Shown here piece after piece: positions 14,851 to 17,512 of a DNA stretch of 17,512 nt; position 1 is the first letter of the stretch; the number at the start of each line of letters is the position of its first letter. Origin of the DNA: Candidatus Hydrogenedentota bacterium (GTDB lineage: Bacteria > Hydrogenedentota > Hydrogenedentia > Hydrogenedentales > CAITNO01); contig JAKPUV010000316.1 in NCBI GenBank assembly GCA_029554925.1, forward strand, positions 1-17,512, in the 5' to 3' direction. The notes under the pieces were generated by a model, which saw only the letters and a list, made by a program, of their open reading frames with translations, ran no database searches and was not told where the DNA came from. A program made the translations under genes and the position numbers.

Positions 14851-14908
14851 TTGTCCACCGGCGCGCCGGCGGCGGAGAATCCAGGCTTATTGTCCAGGGA
14901 GAGAAGTT

Positions 14909-15355
14909 TTGCCTACGATCAACCAGTTGGTGAGAAACTGCCGCGAGAAGATGACTTCCAAGACGAAGTCCCCCGCGCTCAAGGCGTGCCCGCAGGCGTC
15001 GGGCACGTGCACGCGCGTCTTAACCATGACCCCCAAAAAGCCGAACTCGGCGCTGCGCAAGGTGGCGCGCGTCCGGCTGAAGAACGGCATGGAAGTGACG
15101 GTGTACATCCCGGGCGTCGGGCACAACCTGCAGGAGCACTCGCAGGTGATGATCCGCGGCGGCCGCGTGAAGGACCTTCCGGGCGTGCGCTACCACCTCA
15201 TCCGCGGGGTGCTGGACGCGGCGGGCGACCTGGGCGGCACGGCGAGCGAGAAGGACCAGGGCGGCAAGAAGGTCCATGCGGGCCGCTGGGTGAGCCGGTC
15301 CAAGTACGGGGTGAAGCGGCCCAAGAAGGGCGGGGACCCGAAAAAGAAGAAGTGA
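14909..15355 (+). CDS. rpsL: 30S ribosomal protein S12, with an internal expansion
   Basis: This 148-aa protein is S12, the decoding-centre protein of the 30S subunit. PTINQLVR starts it, [17 protein letters not shown] (41-57) and [12 protein letters not shown] (85-96) form the decoding loops, and [10 protein letters not shown] (130-139) lies near the end. The streptomycin-contact lysines in PKKPNS and VKDLPG are wild type. The start is TTG at 14909, supported by the exact family N-terminus and AGGGAGAG upstream. S12 is usually about 124 aa. Here residues 107-129 replace the short linker between LDAAG and RSKYG with roughly 15-17 extra residues ([19 protein letters not shown]), and the C-terminus ends in a Lys-rich tail. 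It is first gene of the str operon; rpsG starts 80 nt downstream. Confidence 0.96.
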   Translation: MPTINQLVRNCREKMTSKTKSPALKACPQASGTCTRVLTMTPKKPNSALRKVARVRLKNGMEVTVYIPGVGHNLQEHSQVMIRGGRVKDLPGVRYHLIRGVLDAAGDLGGTASEKDQGGKKVHAGRWVSRSKYGVKRPKKGGDPKKKK

Positions 15356-15371
15356 CGTGAGACTGCGGGCG

Positions 15372-15387
15372 CGGACCGCACGGTCCG
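15372..15387 (+). promoter_or_regulatory. Hairpin in the rpsL-rpsG spacer, possible S7 feedback site
   Basis: CGGACC (15372-15377) pairs with GGTCCG (15382-15387) around GCAC. It shares ACCGCACGG with the leader hairpin at 14834-14850. A second small hairpin, GGCGC-AGG-GCGCC (15405-15417), follows before the rpsG ribosome binding site. In E. coli, S7 binds the rpsL-rpsG intercistronic RNA to repress its own synthesis. That this hairpin does the same is inference. Confidence 0.4.
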
Positions 15388-15435
15388 GGCCTTGGACATA
15401 AACCGGCGCAGGGCGCCACAGGGCGAAGGCAACAG

Positions 15436-15909
15436 ATGGCAAGACGCAGAGTACCGGAAAAACGGGTTCCCCTCGGCGATCCGAAATATGGCAGCACGCT
15501 GGTGGCAAAGTTCATCAGCACCGTCATGATCTGCGGCAAGAAGAGCATTGCCGAATCCATCGTGTACGGCGCCTTCGAGATCATCAAGGCGAAGGTTCCG
15601 AACGAGGAGCCCCATCTGGTGTTTGCGGCCGCGATCGAGAACGCCAAGCCCCTGCTCCAGGTCAAGTCGCGGCGCATCGGCGGCGCGACCTACCAGGTGC
15701 CGGTCGAGATCGCCCCGGCGACGCGCACGGCCCTGGCCTTCCGCTGGATCATCGAGTTCGCCCGCAAGCGCGGCGAGAAGACGATGCGGGAGCGGCTGGC
15801 CGGCGAGCTGCTCGACTGCTACAGCAAGCAGGGCGCGACGATGAAGCGCAAGGACGACACGCACCGGATGGCGGAGGCGAACAAGGCGTTCGCCCACTTC
15901 CGGTTCTGA
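15436..15909 (+). CDS. rpsG: 30S ribosomal protein S7
   Basis: This 157-aa protein is S7, the primary 16S rRNA-binding protein that nucleates assembly of the 30S head and helps form the E site. Family landmarks are MARRRVPEKR at the N-terminus, KYGSTLVAKFISTVMICGKKSIAESIVYGAF, the beta-hairpin region VKSRRIGGATYQVPVEI, RTALAFRWIIEFARKRGEKTMRERLAGELLD, and the C-terminal KRKDDTHRMAEANKAFAHFRF. Length is normal (about 156 aa). The ATG at 15436 has GGCGAAGG a few bases upstream. It is second in the str operon, 80 nt after rpsL and 203 nt before fusA, which is an unusually long gap on that side. Confidence 0.97.
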   Translation: MARRRVPEKRVPLGDPKYGSTLVAKFISTVMICGKKSIAESIVYGAFEIIKAKVPNEEPHLVFAAAIENAKPLLQVKSRRIGGATYQVPVEIAPATRTALAFRWIIEFARKRGEKTMRERLAGELLDCYSKQGATMKRKDDTHRMAEANKAFAHFRF

Positions 15910-16112
15910 CACACGGACAGTGATGAGGGACTTACTGACAATATTCGAAGCGGAGTGAGCGGCCGGAGAGTTTTCCCCGGGCCCGCGCCTCTGCTTGCAA
16001 CGGAAAGTTGAATCAGAGCGAGCGTGAAGCCGGATGCCCAAGGCGCGATGCCTGCGGGGAGAACCGAAGGAAGCCTGCCGCAAACCCCGCAAGGGTGAAG
16101 AGAGCGACGGAC
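15910..16112 (+). promoter_or_regulatory. Long structured spacer between rpsG and fusA
   Basis: No gene is seen in these 203 nt, but several helices can form. CTCTG (15989-15993) pairs with CAGAG (16014-16018), enclosing CAAC-GGAAA-GTTG (15998-16010). CCTGCGGGG (16051-16059) pairs with CCCCGCA plus GG (16085-16094, one bulged A). The last arm ends directly before the fusA ribosome binding region and start codon, so folding could control EF-G synthesis. AAGGGTGAAG (16091-16100) is the likely Shine-Dalgarno tract and would be partly sequestered by this helix. I could not match the segment to a known riboswitch or leader family. It may also hold a weak internal promoter. Confidence 0.4.
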
Positions 16113-17512
16113 GTGCCCAGAAAACTTCCCATAGAGAACATGCGCAACATTGGCATCATGGCCCACATTGACGCCGGCAAGACCACCGTCACGGAACGCG
16201 TCTTGTACTACTCCGGCCGGTTGCACCGCATGGGCGAAGTCCATGACGGCGCGGCGACCATGGACTACATGGACCAGGAGCGGGAGCGCGGTATAACGAT
16301 CACCTCCGCCGCCACAGCGTGCGAGTGGAGGGGCTACCACGTCAACATCATCGACACGCCCGGGCACATTGACTTCACCGCCGAGGTGGAGCGCAGCCTG
16401 AGGGTGCTCGACGGCGCGGTGGCTGTTTTCTGCGCCGTCGCGGGGGTTCAGCCCCAGTCCGAAACCGTCTGGCGCCAGGCCCACCGCTACCACGTCCCCC
16501 GCATCGCCTTCATCAACAAGATGGACCGCGTCGGCGCGGATTTCGACCGCGCGGTGGCGAGCATGCGCGCGCGTCTCGGCGCGAACGCGGTGCCGCTGCA
16601 GATGCCGATCGGGGCAGAGGACCTCTTCAGCGGGGTCGTGGACCTGGTGGAGTTCCGCATGATCATGTGGGAGGGCGAGGGCCCGACGGCGGAAATGATC
16701 ATCTCGGAGGTTCCCGGGGACCTGGCCGGCCCGGCGCGGGAGCGCAGGCACGAGCTGCTGGAGCATGTGGCGGACGCCGACGACGAGTTCATGGACCGCT
16801 ACCTCAACGAGGAGGACGGGCTCAGCGTCGCGGAGATCAAGGCGGCCATCCGCCGGGCGACCCTGGCGATGCGCCTGTTCCCCGTCGTGTGCGGCACCGC
16901 CCTGCGGAACCGCGGGGTGCGCCTGATGCTGGACGCGGCGGTGGACTACCTGCCGAGCCCGGTGGACGTGCCCCCCTGCGAGGGCACCCATCCGGACGAC
17001 GCGGAGCGCGTGGTGACCCGGGAGGCTTCGGACGACGAGCCGTTTTCCGCGCTGGCGTTCAAGATTCTCACGGATCCCCATGTGGGGCGTCTGACCTTCA
17101 TCCGGGTGTACTCGGGCGTTTTGGAGGCCGGCGACCAGGTGGTGAACGCCCGGACGGGCCGCAAGGAGCGGCTGGGCCGCCTGCTCGAGATGCACGCCGA
17201 CGAGCGCACGGACCTCAAGGAGCTCCGCGCGGGCGACATCGGCGCGGTCATCGGGTGCAAGCAGACCACGACGGGCGACACGCTCTGCGACGCGGACAGG
17301 CCGGTGGTGCTCATGCCGGTGACGTTTCCCGAGCCCGTCGTGCACATCGCCATCGAGCCCAAGACGAAGGCAGACCAGGACAAGCTGTCCCAGGCGCTCG
17401 GAAAGCTCGCCGAAGAGGACCCGACCTTCCGGGTGCGGGTCCACGAGGAGACGGGCCAGACGATCATCGCCGGGATGGGCGAGCTCCACCTGGAGATCAT
17501 CATCGACCGGCT
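16113..17512 (+). CDS. fusA: Elongation factor G, truncated by the right edge
   Basis: The visible 466 codons encode the N-terminal two thirds of EF-G, the GTPase that drives ribosomal translocation and, with RRF, ribosome recycling. GTPase motifs are intact: G1 AHIDAGKT (17-24), G2 RGITI (59-63), G3 DTPGH (81-85), G4 NKMD (135-138), and a G5-like CGTA near 270. Domain II follows with [18 protein letters not shown] and [21 protein letters not shown], and domain III begins around [17 protein letters not shown] to GMGELHLEI. Complete EF-G is about 690-700 aa. The GTG at 16113 was chosen because [25 protein letters not shown] matches the family N-terminus; an in-frame GTG at 16095 is less likely. 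Position after rpsL-rpsG supports the main housekeeping EF-G. The C-terminus is not visible, so an EF-G paralogue cannot be fully excluded. Confidence 0.95.
   Translation, partial: MPRKLPIENMRNIGIMAHIDAGKTTVTERVLYYSGRLHRMGEVHDGAATMDYMDQERERGITITSAATACEWRGYHVNIIDTPGHIDFTAEVERSLRVLDGAVAVFCAVAGVQPQSETVWRQAHRYHVPRIAFINKMDRVGADFDRAVASMRARLGANAVPLQMPIGAEDLFSGVVDLVEFRMIMWEGEGPTAEMIISEVPGDLAGPARERRHELLEHVADADDEFMDRYLNEEDGLSVAEIKAAIRRATLAMRLFPVVCGTALRNRGVRLMLDAAVDYLPSPVDVPPCEGTHPDDAERVVTREASDDEPFSALAFKILTDPHVGRLTFIRVYSGVLEAGDQVVNARTGRKERLGRLLEMHADERTDLKELRAGDIGAVIGCKQTTTGDTLCDADRPVVLMPVTFPEPVVHIAIEPKTKADQDKLSQALGKLAEEDPTFRVRVHEETGQTIIAGMGELHLEIIIDR

Noticed and set aside
14791..14908. A small peptide gene in the rpsL leader
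   Set aside because: The frames that open here overlap the promoter -10 and run on out of frame through rpsL. None has a ribosome binding site or a recognisable product.
15989..16112. A cobalamin or c-di-GMP riboswitch, or a group II intron fragment, in the fusA leader
   Set aside because: Short resemblances (CCGCAAACC, GAAGCCGGATGC) do not extend to the conserved cores, the other half of each structure is missing, and there is no reverse transcriptase gene.
15819..17489. A 556-codon minus-strand frame opposite fusA
   Set aside because: It is antisense to intact EF-G motifs and has shadow-like composition. No promoter or ribosome binding site was seen.
1..17512. A new defence, mobile or biosynthetic island
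   Set aside because: No integrase, transposase, terminal repeats, CRISPR, tRNA-flanked junction or sharp composition change was seen. Apart from hicBA the content is conserved housekeeping or envelope genes.

Overview
This is a GC-rich bacterial chromosome segment (around 70% GC by eye, not counted) that reads as housekeeping and cell-envelope DNA. A lipobox-bearing murein hydrolase and a periplasmic-type PPIase/M23 operon suggest a diderm (Gram-negative-type) cell. The M23 protein resembles Bacteroidetes-type envelope peptidases, and the paired CPA2 antiporters with a bare TrkA-C tail resemble proteins of PVC/FCB-type or candidate-phylum bacteria. The phylum cannot be fixed from the sequence alone. 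No rRNA, tRNA, CRISPR array, transposase or phage gene was seen.

Layout: (1) 1-1921, minus strand: an nucleotide-sugar operon, rfbD then rfbB with a 4-nt ATGA overlap, followed by a possible gene running off the left edge. Its promoter lies in the 157-bp divergent region 1922-2078. (2) 2079-2514, plus: a compact hicB-hicA toxin-antitoxin pair. (3) 2553-6711: two tandem paralogous CPA2 cation:proton antiporters of 679 and 681 aa. (4) 6795-9124: a radical SAM protein with a SPASM/twitch-like C-terminal cysteine set, translationally coupled (ATGA) to a DegT/DnrJ-type PLP aminotransferase. (5) 9184-11631: a well-formed sigma70-type promoter, a 190-nt leader, a MltD-like lytic transglycosylase lipoprotein with five LysM domains, and a strong hairpin plus T-run terminator. 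(6) 11677-14741: a secreted parvulin PPIase overlapping (TGATG) a large secreted M23 peptidase. (7) 14772 to the end: the str operon, promoter - rpsL (TTG start) - rpsG - fusA (GTG start, cut by the right edge).

The genes fall into three functional themes: envelope carbohydrate and peptidoglycan (rfbDB, DegT, LysM transglycosylase, PPIase, M23), cation/pH homeostasis (antiporters), and translation (str operon). The most unusual features are a roughly 20-residue expansion in ribosomal protein S12, two hairpins in the str operon that share the 9-mer ACCGCACGG, a 203-nt structured spacer before fusA, and the coupled radical SAM/aminotransferase pair of unknown substrate. I found no convincing new defence or mobile system.
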